From NCBI RefSeq assembly GCF_002234535.1, contig NZ_CP022521.1, forward strand, positions 1,364,001-1,428,000: DNA of 64,000 nucleotides, read 5' to 3'. The DNA comes from Actinoalloteichus hoggarensis. Its GTDB lineage: Bacteria; Actinomycetota; Actinomycetes; Mycobacteriales; Pseudonocardiaceae. Under the pieces are notes generated by a model. The model made no database searches. It was not told the origin of the DNA and worked only from the letters and a program-made list of their open reading frames with translations. A program made the position numbers and the translations under genes. Below are positions 9,347 to 18,865 of the stretch, piece by piece. Positions within the stretch are counted from its first letter, which is position 1, and each line of letters starts with the position of its first letter.

Positions 9347-9543
9347 GACGGGGTCTCCTTGCTGAGAGAGCGTGGTCGATCGTCGCGGGCGACGCCGTGT
9401 TCGTCGTCGCGGGGCGAGACCGTGGTCGAGGTCGTTCGGGCGTGGTGGCCGCCACGGCTTGACCGCGGTGACGGCGGGCTCGCCGCAGACGCGCTTCGTC
9501 GGCAGACAGGCGGTGAGGTCGGTTCGTCGCCGCCCGAGACGAT

Positions 9544-10410
9544 TCATCGTCGGAGCAGGCGCAGCGTCGCCGTGTGGAGTCGTCGTGCGTCCTCGACGTC
9601 GAAGGCGGGCCCGTCGACGCTGATCGGCGTGCCTGTCATGAAGGCGCTGAGCGGCGCGGTGGGCGGCTCGTCCAGCACGGCGAGGAGCGGGTGCACCGCC
9701 TGTTCGACGGGGACGGCGGTCTGACGCAGCGCGGCGATGCGGGCCGCGTCCGCCGCGTCGTACTCGCCTGCGAATCCGCTGTCGACGACGCCGGGGTGGA
9801 ACAGCACGTAGCGCACCGTCGTCGACGGCCGGTGCAGCGTGAATCCGACGCCGAGGAGATCGTTGAGCGGGCCTGCCTGTCGCATCGCCGTCCCGCCGTC
9901 GTAATCGTGTTCGAGGCCCGGATCGGCCCAGCGGATCGCGGGCGGGGCGGCGCCCGTGGGCCCGGCCACGTTGAGGATCACCGGTGCTGGAGCCGCTTCG
10001 AGCAGATCGGACATCTCGTGACACGCCACGAAACGGCTCAGATAGGACAACGCGAACGTGCTCTCGAAGCCCTCCGCGGTGACCGTCCTGGCCGAGCTGA
10101 AGTGCCGGGCGCACAGCACGAGGGCGTCGACCTCGGTGACCAGCGATCGGACTTCCTCGATCGCTTCTCTCGTCTCGCCGACGAGGCTCAGGTCGGCGGT
10201 GATGAAGTGCGCGCGGCCCGTCCCGAGTCGTGCCGCCTCCGCGAGCAGCGCGGCGCCCTTCGCCGGATCGCGACCGATGATCAGCACCGTGGCGTCCGCG
10301 GCGAGACGGTGTCGGACGACGGCTCGGCCCAGGCCGTCGGTGCCGCCGGTGACGACGATCGTCTCGGCGGTCGCCCTGGCGTACTCATTGGTGTATGGAA
10401 TTGAACTCAC
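9544..10410 (-). CDS. short-chain dehydrogenase/reductase (SDR)
   Basis: A 288-residue Rossmann protein with TGGTDGLGRAVV (residues about 21-32; TGxxxGxG cofactor loop), a DLS near residue 75, and a LVLCARH segment at the NNAG position, so the usual Asn-Asn-Ala-Gly is degenerate. No clear YxxxK pair is visible, so this may be an atypical or WWOX-like SDR. It starts with GTG 10410 and lies divergent from a TetR regulator, the standard arrangement for a regulated oxidoreductase. The start codon sits inside an inverted repeat, so repression by the neighbour is likely. Confidence 0.8.
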   Translation of the reverse strand: MSSIPYTNEYARATAETIVVTGGTDGLGRAVVRHRLAADATVLIIGRDPAKGAALLAEAARLGTGRAHFITADLSLVGETREAIEEVRSLVTEVDALVLCARHFSSARTVTAEGFESTFALSYLSRFVACHEMSDLLEAAPAPVILNVAGPTGAAPPAIRWADPGLEHDYDGGTAMRQAGPLNDLLGVGFTLHRPSTTVRYVLFHPGVVDSGFAGEYDAADAARIAALRQTAVPVEQAVHPLLAVLDEPPTAPLSAFMTGTPISVDGPAFDVEDARRLHTATLRLLRR

Positions 10411-10470
10411 CGGTTCAGTTTAGCTTGGGTGTATTAGTCGGTCCAGTGCGATGAACCGATGGGTTCATCG
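10402..10470. promoter_or_regulatory. two inverted repeats, probable TetR operator
   Basis: The divergent SDR-TetR spacer holds two related inverted repeats. One is TGAAC (10402-10406) with GTTCA (10413-10417). The other is a perfect 9-bp arm pair, CGATGAACC (10449-10457) and GGTTCATCG (10462-10470), with a 4-base spacer. Both share the half site TGAAC(C). This is the usual pattern for a TetR family protein controlling itself and the divergent enzyme. Confidence 0.65.
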
Positions 10471-10500
10471 ACGCTGCCTTCGGTCGATAGGCTGGCGACC

Positions 10501-11169
10501 ATGACCGGAGCGACGCCCCCTGCCGACCCGAGTCGGCTCGTCTCGCGCGGGCGCATCGACAAGCGGCGCGCGATCCTGGCCGCGGCCTTCACGGTGTTCG
10601 CCCGGGAGGGATACGCCCAGGCAGGCGTGAGTGTGATCGCCGCCGAGGCCGGGGTGGCGAAGCCGACGGTCTACCACCACTTCGGTGACAAGGAGAACCT
10701 GTTCCGCGCGGCGATCGCGGCCGATGCCGATCGGGCGATGGCTGAGAACCTCGCCGTGGTCGAGCGGCTGTCGGCCGACGGAACGGACGTCCGGGTGCTG
10801 CTGGAAGACGTCGGCGAGCACTTGGTCCGCTGCTACTGCGATGACCGCTCGTGGGCGCTGCGCAGGCTGCTCTACGCCGAACTCGCCCGGTTCCCCGACC
10901 TGATCGACATCGTGCGAGGTCGCGCCACCGACCGAGTGACCGAGGCCCTCGCCGACCGCCTGGCCAGGCTCTCGCTGGCGGGCAGGCTTCGTCGATGCGA
11001 TCCCGTCGAGGCGGCCGAGCAGCTCAGCGCCCTGCTCACCGGGCCGCTGGAGGGGCGGGCTCGGCTCGGAACCCGGCGCGTTCCCGAGACGGAGCTGTCG
11101 GCTGTGACCAGAACGGCGGTCCGCACCTTCCTGTGCGCCTACGGTCCCGAGGTCGCCGAGGTGGTCTGA
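10501..11169 (+). CDS. TetR-family transcriptional regulator
   Basis: A 222-residue protein with a classical TetR N-terminal helix-turn-helix: KRRAILAAAFTVFAREGYAQAGVSVIAAEAGVAKPTVYHHFGDKENLF across residues about 18-66. The rest is an all-helical ligand-binding domain of TetR_C type. ATG 10501 is preferred over in-frame ATG 10459 because 10459 lies inside the perfect inverted repeat likely to be the operator. It is divergently transcribed from the SDR gene. Its ligand is unknown. Confidence 0.9.
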   Translation: MTGATPPADPSRLVSRGRIDKRRAILAAAFTVFAREGYAQAGVSVIAAEAGVAKPTVYHHFGDKENLFRAAIAADADRAMAENLAVVERLSADGTDVRVLLEDVGEHLVRCYCDDRSWALRRLLYAELARFPDLIDIVRGRATDRVTEALADRLARLSLAGRLRRCDPVEAAEQLSALLTGPLEGRARLGTRRVPETELSAVTRTAVRTFLCAYGPEVAEVV

Positions 11170-11753
11170 TCGGCGGGGGCGTGGGAACCGACGTCGAACG
11201 AGCCGAGGACGAGCGAGCCAGGCGGCGGCAGGCGGGCACGGGGTCGCCTGGTCTCGCGCAGGCGCATCCGCCCCCGGGGCAAGGCGACGTCGCTGTCGAG
11301 ACACGGGCGGCAGGGGTCGGTCCTCGACGTCGACCGCTCCGGTGCGCCGACGCGACGGCGTCTCGTCGGCGTACACCGACGACGATCCCCGCAGATGTCG
11401 CTCGTGCGTACCCGGCTTGTGCGTGGACGGCTCCTCCGTTGACGCGGACGGCGCGGAGACCTCGTCGAAACCGGCCGCGCCGTGGGTGACGGCGGTGATC
11501 GACGGCGGAACACCACGAGCCGAACACGCCGATGAAGGACCGACGAACAGATATGGCGGTCGTGCGGCGGCACCGGGAAAGGGCCGCCGTATTCCGAGGC
11601 CGCGATTCGACGAAGGCAGCGGAGGTCGCCGTCGTCGTCGAATCCGCCGTCGAGTGGACCGGGTCGGCGATCACCTCGGATCGACGTGGGCGGACCACCG
11701 GTTCCCGCGTCACTCGTCCATTCGGCTTGTTAGCCTGCTCACAGATCGGGGGG
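11170..11753. other. intergenic region, nothing recognised
   Basis: This 584-base stretch is GC-rich with a slightly more AT-rich end (11690-11750). The open frames overlap on both strands and none has a recognisable domain or good ribosome-binding site. It presumably carries the promoter of the small protein at 11754. Confidence 0.4.
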
Positions 11754-12101
11754 ATGGTGGCCACGATGTTCGATGGGCTTCGACGATGGCTCGGCCGGTC
11801 GGGCGAGACCGTGGAATGGCAGCGCCGGGCTCGCCCGCGCCAGACCGAGTATCCGTTGTGGTGGGTGCGCGCACATGACCAGCCCGTGCAACACGGGATC
11901 AAGACCTCGCAGATCGGCCAGCCCGCGCACCCGGCGGGTTATGTCCCGGTCTGCGGCCGAGTGATGGTTCCGGCGGCCAGCGATCTCGATCCGATCGTGG
12001 CGCGCTGCGGTCGCTGTGCCCAGTGGGCCAGGGATCACGTCTACGAGATCCCGCCGCAGGCGCCGTGGAACGGCGATGAGGGCGACGCCGACTTCTATTG
12101 A
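11754..12101 (+). CDS. small cysteine-containing protein, probable metal-binding
   Basis: A 115-residue protein containing VPVCGRVMVP and CGRCAQWARDH, three cysteines and histidines that could hold a zinc ion. The core (YPLWWVRAHDQPVQHG, then AHPAGYVPVCGR) resembles uncharacterised proteins I associate with Pseudonocardiaceae. ATG 11754 directly follows a G-run; ATG 11766 is an alternative start with better spacing from it. It converges on the zinc-ribbon mini-gene at 12104. Function unknown. Confidence 0.65.
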   Translation: MVATMFDGLRRWLGRSGETVEWQRRARPRQTEYPLWWVRAHDQPVQHGIKTSQIGQPAHPAGYVPVCGRVMVPAASDLDPIVARCGRCAQWARDHVYEIPPQAPWNGDEGDADFY

Positions 12102-12103
12102 GA

Positions 12104-12202
12104 TCAGTTGCTACCGGTTCCCTGGCAGAACGGGCATTCGACCGGCCGCCTTTCCCTGTCGATCACGGTCCCGGTTCCATTGCAGGTGGCGCACACAAGC
12201 AT
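12104..12202 (-). CDS. 32-residue DnaJ-type zinc-finger mini-protein
   Basis: ATG 12202 to TGA 12104 encodes 32 residues with two CxxCxGxG-like units: CATCNGTG (residues 4-11) and CPFCQGTG (residues 23-30). These are the repeats that bind zinc in DnaJ. An AAAGG lies roughly 10 bases upstream of the ATG. The codons are normal for the genome, and both motifs in one short frame argue against chance. It converges with the gene ending at 12101. Tiny DnaJ-like zinc proteins occur in actinomycetes, but their role is not known to me. Confidence 0.6.
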   Translation of the reverse strand: MLVCATCNGTGTVIDRERRPVECPFCQGTGSN

Positions 12203-12603
12203 GTGATCGACTGCCTTTCCGCTGGCTGGGGACGAGCTGGGAGTCGGGCACGATCGACACTAGGAGAGAGCGCCGTTCTCGGCTACTCAGCGTCGGCAAG
12301 CGGTTGCCTCGCGTCGCCGGAAGGCGATGATCGTTCCGCTTCGCGGGTGCGCCGCGCGGCAGGCGTTCGCGGTAGGCGATCCTCTCGGGCAGGTCCTTCC
12401 CGTCGCGGGTCGCTCGCGGGCCGACTGGTGACCACGGTCACCTGCCGGTTGTCGTCCACCTGCGGGCCGGGAGAGGCTACTCGCAAGTAACATTGGTGTC
12501 GGTTGTGGCTGACACCACCGTGCCGCTGGGGCATGGACCTGGCATGGTCATGGCGATGATCCGCCGGGCGAACCCCGATTCCGCAGGAGGTCGACGAGGA
12601 CCC
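12203..12603. other. intergenic region upstream of etfB
   Basis: No gene is recognised here. The stretch presumably holds the promoters for the etfBA operon and the small zinc-finger gene. An AGGAGG at about 12585 and GAGGA just before 12604 precede etfB. An in-frame GTG extension of etfB to 12493 exists but lacks family similarity. Confidence 0.45.
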
Positions 12604-13386
12604 ATGAACATTGTCGTGCTGGTAAAGCAGGTGCCTGACACCTACTCCGAGCGCAAGCTCAACGACGCCGACCACACGCTGGACCGTGACTCGGCGGACG
12701 CGGTGATCGACGAGATCAACGAACGCGCCGTCGAGGAGGCGCTGCTCCTTCAGGAGGCCCACGGCGGCGAGGTCACCGTCCTGTCCATGGGGCCGGACCG
12801 CGCCACCGAGGCACTGCGCAAGGGCCTGGCGATGGGCGCGCACAAGGCCGTGCACGTCTCCGACGCCGCCCTCCACGGGACGGACATGATCCGGACCGCG
12901 ACGGTGCTGGCCAAGGCGATCGGCACCGTGGCCGACGTCGACCTGGTCGTGGCGGGCAACGAGGCCACCGACGGCCGGGGTGGCGCCGTGCCCGCGATGC
13001 TGGCCGAGCTGCTCGGCATGCCGCAGCTCACCCACGCCCGCAAGGTCGAGATCGACGGCCGGACCGTCAAGGTGGAGCGGGAGACCGACGAGGGCATCAC
13101 GCACCTGGAGGCCGAGCTGCCCGCGGTGGTGAGCGTCGGCGAGAAGATCAACGAGCCTCGCTACCCCTCCTTCAAGGGGATCATGGCGGCGAAGAAGAAG
13201 CCGACCACCACCCTGACGCTGGCCGACCTCGGTGTCGAACCGGCCGAGGTGGGGCTGGGCGGCTCCTGGACCGCGGTCGTGGAGTCCGCGCCCAAGCCGC
13301 CGCGCGGCGCGGGCGAGCGGGTGGAGGACCAGGGACGGGGCGGCACGCAGATCGCCGAGTACCTGGTCGGCCAGAAGCTCATCTGA
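12604..13386 (+). CDS. etfB: electron transfer flavoprotein beta subunit (FixA)
   Basis: A 260-residue EtfB/FixA. MNIVVLVKQVPDT is the canonical start, and the AMP-binding beta-subunit features VVAGNEATDGRGGAVPAMLAELLGMPQLT and the recognition-loop region follow. The C-terminal KPPRGAGERVEDQG region also fits. With EtfA it forms the heterodimer that passes electrons from acyl-CoA and other flavin dehydrogenases to ETF:quinone oxidoreductase. It is followed by etfA after 28 bases in one operon. The order etfB-etfA-cysteine desulfurase-mnmA is conserved in actinobacteria (Rv3029c-Rv3024c in M. tuberculosis). Confidence 0.96.
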   Translation: MNIVVLVKQVPDTYSERKLNDADHTLDRDSADAVIDEINERAVEEALLLQEAHGGEVTVLSMGPDRATEALRKGLAMGAHKAVHVSDAALHGTDMIRTATVLAKAIGTVADVDLVVAGNEATDGRGGAVPAMLAELLGMPQLTHARKVEIDGRTVKVERETDEGITHLEAELPAVVSVGEKINEPRYPSFKGIMAAKKKPTTTLTLADLGVEPAEVGLGGSWTAVVESAPKPPRGAGERVEDQGRGGTQIAEYLVGQKLI

Positions 13387-13414
13387 CGGCTGACGACGAG
13401 AGGAAGGCAACGTC

Positions 13415-14374
13415 ATGTCCGAGGTCCTGGTCCTCGTCGACCACGCCGACGGCGAGGTCAAGAAGAACACCTTCGAACTGCTGACCCTGGCTCGCGGGCT
13501 CGGTGAGCCCTCGGCCGTCGTGGTCGGCGCACCCGGCGTCGCGGCCAAGGCCCGTGAGGCGCTCGCGGGTCACGGCGCGGAGAAGGTCTACGCCGCCGAG
13601 TCCGACACCGCGGACAGCCGGCTCATCACCCCGTCGGTCGATGCGCTCGCACTGCTCGTCGAGCGCGCCGCGCCCGCCGCGGTGCTCGTCGGCGCGACGA
13701 TCACCGGCAAGGAGGTCGCGGGCAGGCTCGCCGTGCGCACCGGCTCCGGCGTGCTGGTGGAGGTCGACGGCGTCGACGCGGACGGCACCGCCACCCAGGC
13801 GGTGTTCGGCGGCGCCTACGTGGTGAAGTCCAAGGTCACCACCGGCGTCCCCGTGCTCAGCGTCCGCCCGGGCGCCGTGGAGGCCGAGGCCGTCGCGGGT
13901 GCGGGCGTCGAGGAGTCCGTGGAGGTCCCGGAGCGGGACGCCAGGCTCGTCACCCGCATCACCGGCAGCGAGCCGATCGTGGGGGGCGACCGTCCTGAGC
14001 TGACCGACGCCTCGGTGGTCGTCGCGGGCGGTCGTGGCGTCGGGAGCGCCGAGAGCTTCTCCGTGGTCGAACAGCTCGCCGACGCGTTCGGCGCCGCGGT
14101 GGGCGCCTCGCGCGCCGCCGTGGACTCCGGGTACTACCCCGGTCAGTTCCAGGTCGGCCAGACCGGCAAGTCGGTGTCTCCGCAGCTCTACATCGCGCTG
14201 GGCATCTCCGGTGCCATCCAGCACCGGGCCGGGATGCAGACGTCGAAGACGATCGTGGCGGTCAACAAGGACGCCGAGGCGCCGATCTTCGAGATCGCCG
14301 ACTTCGGCGTGGTGGGCGACCTCTTCTCGGTCGCACCGCAGCTGACCGAGGAGGTCACCCGGCGCAAGTCCTGA
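13415..14374 (+). CDS. etfA: electron transfer flavoprotein alpha subunit (FixB)
   Basis: A 319-residue EtfA/FixB. The C-terminal FAD-binding domain shows [33 protein letters not shown] and [26 protein letters not shown], which hold the FAD of the complex. An AGAGGAAGG ribosome-binding site lies upstream. It follows etfB directly and completes the electron transfer flavoprotein. In this locus it may accept electrons from dehydrogenases such as the dimethylglycine dehydrogenase-like protein at 40654, but that link is speculative. Confidence 0.96.
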   Translation: MSEVLVLVDHADGEVKKNTFELLTLARGLGEPSAVVVGAPGVAAKAREALAGHGAEKVYAAESDTADSRLITPSVDALALLVERAAPAAVLVGATITGKEVAGRLAVRTGSGVLVEVDGVDADGTATQAVFGGAYVVKSKVTTGVPVLSVRPGAVEAEAVAGAGVEESVEVPERDARLVTRITGSEPIVGGDRPELTDASVVVAGGRGVGSAESFSVVEQLADAFGAAVGASRAAVDSGYYPGQFQVGQTGKSVSPQLYIALGISGAIQHRAGMQTSKTIVAVNKDAEAPIFEIADFGVVGDLFSVAPQLTEEVTRRKS

Positions 14375-14578
14375 CCGGGCCGGACGCCTGGGGACGACGG
14401 CCCGACGAACGATGTGGGCGTCGGGTCGGGTTCGGGGCGGGACGGTTCGGCCGAGATGCGGCCGGGCCGTCCGCCCACGTCCGTCGCCTGCCTGCGGTGA
14501 GACCCCGTTCACAGCGTCGGGCACGGAGGGTCTGGCGGCGACACGCCGTCGCACCCTCGCGGTTACGCTGATGAGACC

Positions 14579-15958
14579 ATGGCTTACCTCGACCACGCGG
14601 CCACCACTCCGATGCGGCGGTCGGCCGTTCTCGCGATGACCGAGGCGTTGACCGTGCTGGGCAACGCATCCTCGTTGCATGCGTCCGGCCGGCGGGCCCG
14701 CAGGCACGTGGAGGAGTGTCGGGAACGACTCGCCGTCGCCCTCGGCGCCCGCCCTTCGGAGATCATCTTCACCGCAAGCGGCACCGAGAGCGACAACCTT
14801 GCCGTCAAGGGCATCTACTGGGCCCGTCGGGATTCCGACGCCCGTCGACGCCGCATCCTCGCCTCGCCCACCGAGCATCACGCGGTACTGGACGCCGTGC
14901 AGTGGCTTGCCGACCACGAGGGCGCCGAGGTCGACTGGCTGCCCGTGGATCGGACGGGCCGTGTCGAGCCCGCCGCCCTGCGCGCCGCGATCGCCTCGGC
15001 ACCGGAGACGGTCGCCCTCGTCACGGTGATGTGGGCGAACAACGAGGTCGGCACGATCAACCCGATCGATCAGCTCGCCGGGGTCGCCGCCGAGTACGAC
15101 GTTCCGCTGCACACCGATGCCGTGCAGGCGGCCGGAATGCTGCCGATCGACTTCGGCGCCTGCGGTGCGGCCGCGTTGACGCTCACCGGGCACAAGCTGG
15201 GCGGTCCGGTCGGCGTCGGGGCGCTCCTGCTGCGCCGCGACGTCGCCTGCACACCGCTGCTCCACGGCGGCGGTCAGGAACGGGACGTCCGGTCCGGGAC
15301 GCTGGACGTGCCCGCCGTGATCGCGCTGAGCGCGGCGGTGGAGGAGTCGGCGGCGCAGCGGAAGGAGTCGGCGGCTCGCATCGCCGCACTGCGTGACGAA
15401 CTGATCGCCGGCGTCTTGGCGGCCGTTCCCGACGCGGTGGTCAACGGCGCGGCAGGCGTCCGAACCGCCGATGCCTCGCCACCGGACGCGCTGCCGGGCA
15501 TCGCGCACTTCACCTTCCCCGGCTGCGAGGGCGACGGCCTGCTGATGCTGTTGGACGCCAGAGGCATCGAGTGCTCGACGGGATCGGCCTGCACGGCGGG
15601 CGTCGCCGAGGCGAGTCATGTGCTGCTCGCCATGGGCGCGGACCGGGCGGCGGCCAGGGGCTCGCTGCGGTTCTCCCTGGGGCACGACTCCACGCTCGAT
15701 GACGTCCTGGAGCTGGGCGCGGTGATCGGTTCGGTGGTCGATCGGGCCAGGAACAGCGGTGTTCTCCGGCGGCGCCGGAGCGAGACGACGTCGAGTTCGC
15801 GGGCCGGCTCCTCGGCAGACGACGGCTCGCGAGGCGGCACGCCGCCGGAAACCGCGCGCCAGGCAGACGGGGGCAGGTCGACCGAGGGCGGCCCTTCGTA
15901 CGCGGCGACCGGTGAGGGCTCGGACTATTCGGCACGTACCGTGTCGGCGGAGGTGTGA
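14579..15958 (+). CDS. cysteine desulfurase (IscS/NifS family)
   Basis: A 459-residue class V aminotransferase-fold enzyme. It begins [15 protein letters not shown]; the PLP lysine is K206 in TGHKLGG, and the catalytic cysteine loop is [11 protein letters not shown] with C338. It removes sulfur from cysteine for iron-sulfur clusters and tRNA thiolation. The gene is immediately upstream of mnmA (stop 15958, start 15960), so the sulfur donor and tRNA thiolase are co-expressed. Unusually, about 70 residues of low-complexity Arg/Ser/Gly sequence follow the normal end of the enzyme (about residue 390 onward). The ATG at 14579 matches the family start. Confidence 0.94.
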   Translation: MAYLDHAATTPMRRSAVLAMTEALTVLGNASSLHASGRRARRHVEECRERLAVALGARPSEIIFTASGTESDNLAVKGIYWARRDSDARRRRILASPTEHHAVLDAVQWLADHEGAEVDWLPVDRTGRVEPAALRAAIASAPETVALVTVMWANNEVGTINPIDQLAGVAAEYDVPLHTDAVQAAGMLPIDFGACGAAALTLTGHKLGGPVGVGALLLRRDVACTPLLHGGGQERDVRSGTLDVPAVIALSAAVEESAAQRKESAARIAALRDELIAGVLAAVPDAVVNGAAGVRTADASPPDALPGIAHFTFPGCEGDGLLMLLDARGIECSTGSACTAGVAEASHVLLAMGADRAAARGSLRFSLGHDSTLDDVLELGAVIGSVVDRARNSGVLRRRRSETTSSSRAGSSADDGSRGGTPPETARQADGGRSTEGGPSYAATGEGSDYSARTVSAEV

Positions 15959-15959
15959 G

Positions 15960-17057
15960 GTGGCGCGGATACTCGCGGCGATGAGCGGCGGCGTCGACTC
16001 CGCCGTGGCGGCGGCCAGGGCGGTCGAGGCGGGCCACGACGTCGTCGGCGTCCATCTGGCGTTGTCGGCGAAGCCGGGGACGCTGCGGACGGGCTCCCGG
16101 GGCTGCTGCACCGTCGAGGACGCGCACGACGCGCGTCGGGCGGCCGATCTGCTGGGCATCCCCTTCTACGTCTGGGACTTCGCCGAGCGGTTCACCGAGG
16201 ACGTCATCGAGGACTTCGTCGCCGAGTACGCGGCCGGGCGCACGCCGAACCCGTGCATGCGCTGCAACGAGCGCATCAAGTTCGAGGCATTGCTGGAGAA
16301 GGCTCTCGGTCTCGGCTTCGACGCGGTGTGCACGGGGCACTACGCGCGGCTGGCCGTCGACGCCGACGGTCGGGTGGAACTGCGGCGCGCGGTGGACGCG
16401 GACAAGGATCAGTCCTATGTGCTCGCGTCGCTGACCGGCGACCAGCTGCGACACTCGATGTTCCCGGTGGGTGACACACCCAAGTCGGAGATCCGAGCCG
16501 AGGCCCAGCGACGTGGTCTGACGGTGGCCGAGAAGCCCGACAGCCATGACATCTGCTTCATTCCCGACGGCGACACCCGTCGGTTCCTGGACTCGCGGAT
16601 CGGGCCGACCGGCGGTGCGCTCGTCGACGACGAGACGGGCGAGGTGCTCGGCACCCACGGCGGGGTGCACGGCTTCACCGTCGGCCAGCGCAAAGGCCTC
16701 GGCCTGCGCACGCCCGCCGCCGACGGCCGCGCCCGCTATGTGCTCTCGGTGGAGCCGGTCTCGCGCACCGTGCGGGTCGGCGCCGCGGAGCGGCTGGAGG
16801 TCCGGGAGATCATCACCGACGCGCCGGTCTGGCCGGGCGGACGTCCCGAGGGCGGACCCGCCGAGTGCGTGGTGCAGATCCGGGCGCATGGCGGCACCGC
16901 TCCGGCGGTCGTCGACGAGCAGGGCGACGCGCTCCGGCTGCGGCTCGCGGAGGGGGTTCGCGGGGTGGCGCCGGGTCAGGTCGCCGTCCTCTATCGACCG
17001 GACGCCGCCGCGGGTGATCTGGTGCTCGGCGCGGCGCGCATCAACTCGACACGCTGA
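15960..17057 (+). CDS. mnmA: tRNA-specific 2-thiouridylase
   Basis: A 365-residue MnmA/TrmU. The PP-loop [11 protein letters not shown] at residues 8-18 binds ATP; the catalytic cysteine is C99 in NPCMRCN, and the partner cysteine lies in [21 protein letters not shown] and the C-terminal beta-barrel are also typical. It makes 2-thiouridine at the wobble position of Lys, Glu and Gln tRNAs with sulfur supplied by the upstream desulfurase. GTG 15960 is chosen because it gives [11 protein letters not shown] and follows the upstream stop by one base; the longer frame is a shadow. Confidence 0.95.
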   Translation: MARILAAMSGGVDSAVAAARAVEAGHDVVGVHLALSAKPGTLRTGSRGCCTVEDAHDARRAADLLGIPFYVWDFAERFTEDVIEDFVAEYAAGRTPNPCMRCNERIKFEALLEKALGLGFDAVCTGHYARLAVDADGRVELRRAVDADKDQSYVLASLTGDQLRHSMFPVGDTPKSEIRAEAQRRGLTVAEKPDSHDICFIPDGDTRRFLDSRIGPTGGALVDDETGEVLGTHGGVHGFTVGQRKGLGLRTPAADGRARYVLSVEPVSRTVRVGAAERLEVREIITDAPVWPGGRPEGGPAECVVQIRAHGGTAPAVVDEQGDALRLRLAEGVRGVAPGQVAVLYRPDAAAGDLVLGAARINSTR

Positions 17058-17572
17058 ACCGGGTCCGGGGCTCGGTCGAGTTCGGTCCCGGACCGGCCCG
17101 GGACCGACCGAGCCCGGATTCGATCTGGGCTCGGATTCGAGCCGAGGCCGCCGGCGGCAGTCCTCGGTGATCTCGTCGAGGCGGCCGACCCGCGCCTGAC
17201 GTGCCGGCCGGCGAGGCGGTGCGGGCGGATTGCTCGACGCGTCGGCATCGCGCGTGGCGGCCCGGCTCCCCGCAGCCCGCCCGATGGAGTGATAACGCTG
17301 CCCGGCGGGGAAACCCGGCGATCGCTCACGATCTGCTCGTCGGGTGGTGTTTCCTGGAAAAGACGCGGACTCGTCGCCGTGTGTACTTGTATTGCCCCCT
17401 TATCGAGTGAACGGATGCCTGAGTGGGCAGGGGTAAGCCGTCTGCCTCGGAAAGGCGAATCGGTTCGGTGAATAATCACCGAGGGTGTGATGTGCCCGGC
17501 GGGGAACTTATTTTGGACACCTTCAGGTAATACGGCCATTCGGGTGGCAAACTCGCTGTTACAGTTCTGACT
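17058..17572. other. promoter region of the biosynthetic cluster
   Basis: No convincing gene is seen. The right half (about 17290-17570) is clearly more AT-rich than its surroundings, with stretches such as GGAACTTATTTTGGACACC, as expected for the promoter of the first cluster gene at 17573. I could not identify a specific operator. Confidence 0.45.
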
Positions 17573-18646
17573 GTGATCGATGTCGAACACGATCGGCCGA
17601 AGACGTTGTCGGATCTGGCCGATCTGCTCACTCCTTGGGCAATTCGAGTGGCCGCGACCCTGCGGCTTCCCGAACTCGTCGACGAGGGCGTCACCACCGT
17701 GAGCGAGTTGGCCGCGCGAGTCTCGGCGGACGAGGTGGCGCTGACCCGGTTGCTTCGCCTGCTCGTGTGTCGCGGCGTGTTCGTGGAATCGTCCACAGGC
17801 ATTCTCGCGCTCACCGACGTCTCCCGCGAGATGATGGGCGGGGCGGCCAGAAGGTGGCTCGACCTCGACGGTGCGGGCGGACGGATGGAGACGGCCTACT
17901 CCGGCCTGCTGGAGTCGATCCGCACCGGCGAGGCGGCCTATCCGAAGGCCTTCGGCTGTTCGGTGTGGCGCGACTTCGAATCGAGCCCCCGCCTGTCGGA
18001 GTCGTTCGGTGCCTATCTCGCCGAGCTGGCGGGCGAATGGGGTCCCGAACTGGCCGAAAGACGAGACTGGTCCGGCGTGTCGAAGGTCGTGGACGTCGGG
18101 GGCGGTGACGGGACGCTGATCAGCACGCTGCTGCGCGGCCATCCCACGATGTGCGGAGTGCTCGTCGATCTGCCCGCCACCGCGCTCGCGGCCCGGCAAC
18201 GGCTCGCCGAGACCGGGGTCGCCGACCGCGCCACGGTGGTGGAGGGCAGCTTCTTCGAACGGCTGCCGGAGGGCGGTGACCTGTACATCCTCGCGCAGGT
18301 GCTGCACGACTGGCCGGACACCGAGGCCACCGCCATCCTGCGGCGCTGCGCCGAGGCGGCCGGGCCGGGCGGCAGGCTTCTCGTGATCGAGCGGGTCCGG
18401 GCCGACGAGTCGCCGGACGATGTGGTCGATGCCGCGCTTGCCGCGATGGACCTCCGGATGCTGCTCCTCTTCGGCAGCATGGAGCGGTCCGCGGACGAGT
18501 TCGCGCGGCTCGCCGCCGACGCGGGACTGAGCCTGCGGACCCGAGACCGCGTCGGCGAACTCGGCCTACTCGAGTTCGTGGTCGAGCCGGTCGCCGTCGA
18601 GTGCGGCCGAGAAAGTCGGCTTTCGGCTGCGACCGCCGCGAACTGA
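17573..18646 (+). CDS. O-methyltransferase (Methyltransf_2 family)
   Basis: A 357-residue small-molecule O-methyltransferase. The N-terminal winged-helix dimerisation domain (LADLLTPWAIRVAATLRLPELVDEG) is followed by a Rossmann SAM domain with VVDVGGGDGTLISTLL, the acid in VLVDLPA, and the catalytic region ILAQVLHDWPDTEA (histidine base, then aspartate). Members methylate phenolic hydroxyls in polyketide and phenolic pathways, which suits a 4-hydroxybenzoate-derived product (inference). It is the first gene of the cluster and begins with GTG 17573 with no strong ribosome-binding site. A 219-base gap separates it from the ligase. Confidence 0.87.
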   Translation: MIDVEHDRPKTLSDLADLLTPWAIRVAATLRLPELVDEGVTTVSELAARVSADEVALTRLLRLLVCRGVFVESSTGILALTDVSREMMGGAARRWLDLDGAGGRMETAYSGLLESIRTGEAAYPKAFGCSVWRDFESSPRLSESFGAYLAELAGEWGPELAERRDWSGVSKVVDVGGGDGTLISTLLRGHPTMCGVLVDLPATALAARQRLAETGVADRATVVEGSFFERLPEGGDLYILAQVLHDWPDTEATAILRRCAEAAGPGGRLLVIERVRADESPDDVVDAALAAMDLRMLLLFGSMERSADEFARLAADAGLSLRTRDRVGELGLLEFVVEPVAVECGRESRLSAATAAN

Positions 18647-18865
18647 CCCCCTGGGAGCAGCCGTACCCGCAACCGTGCAGGCGACGCTCTGATCGTCGGC
18701 TCGGCTGTGCCGCTGAACCGACGGCAGTCGAGAGAAAGGGATTCGACTGCCGGACCCATTCCATTCGACGATTGAGGTCGGATCGACTTCGCTGCCGATC
18801 GGAATTCGGCATGACGATTATTCAAGACTCGATCGGAACGGTCGGGTCACCCGTGGCGAGATCGG

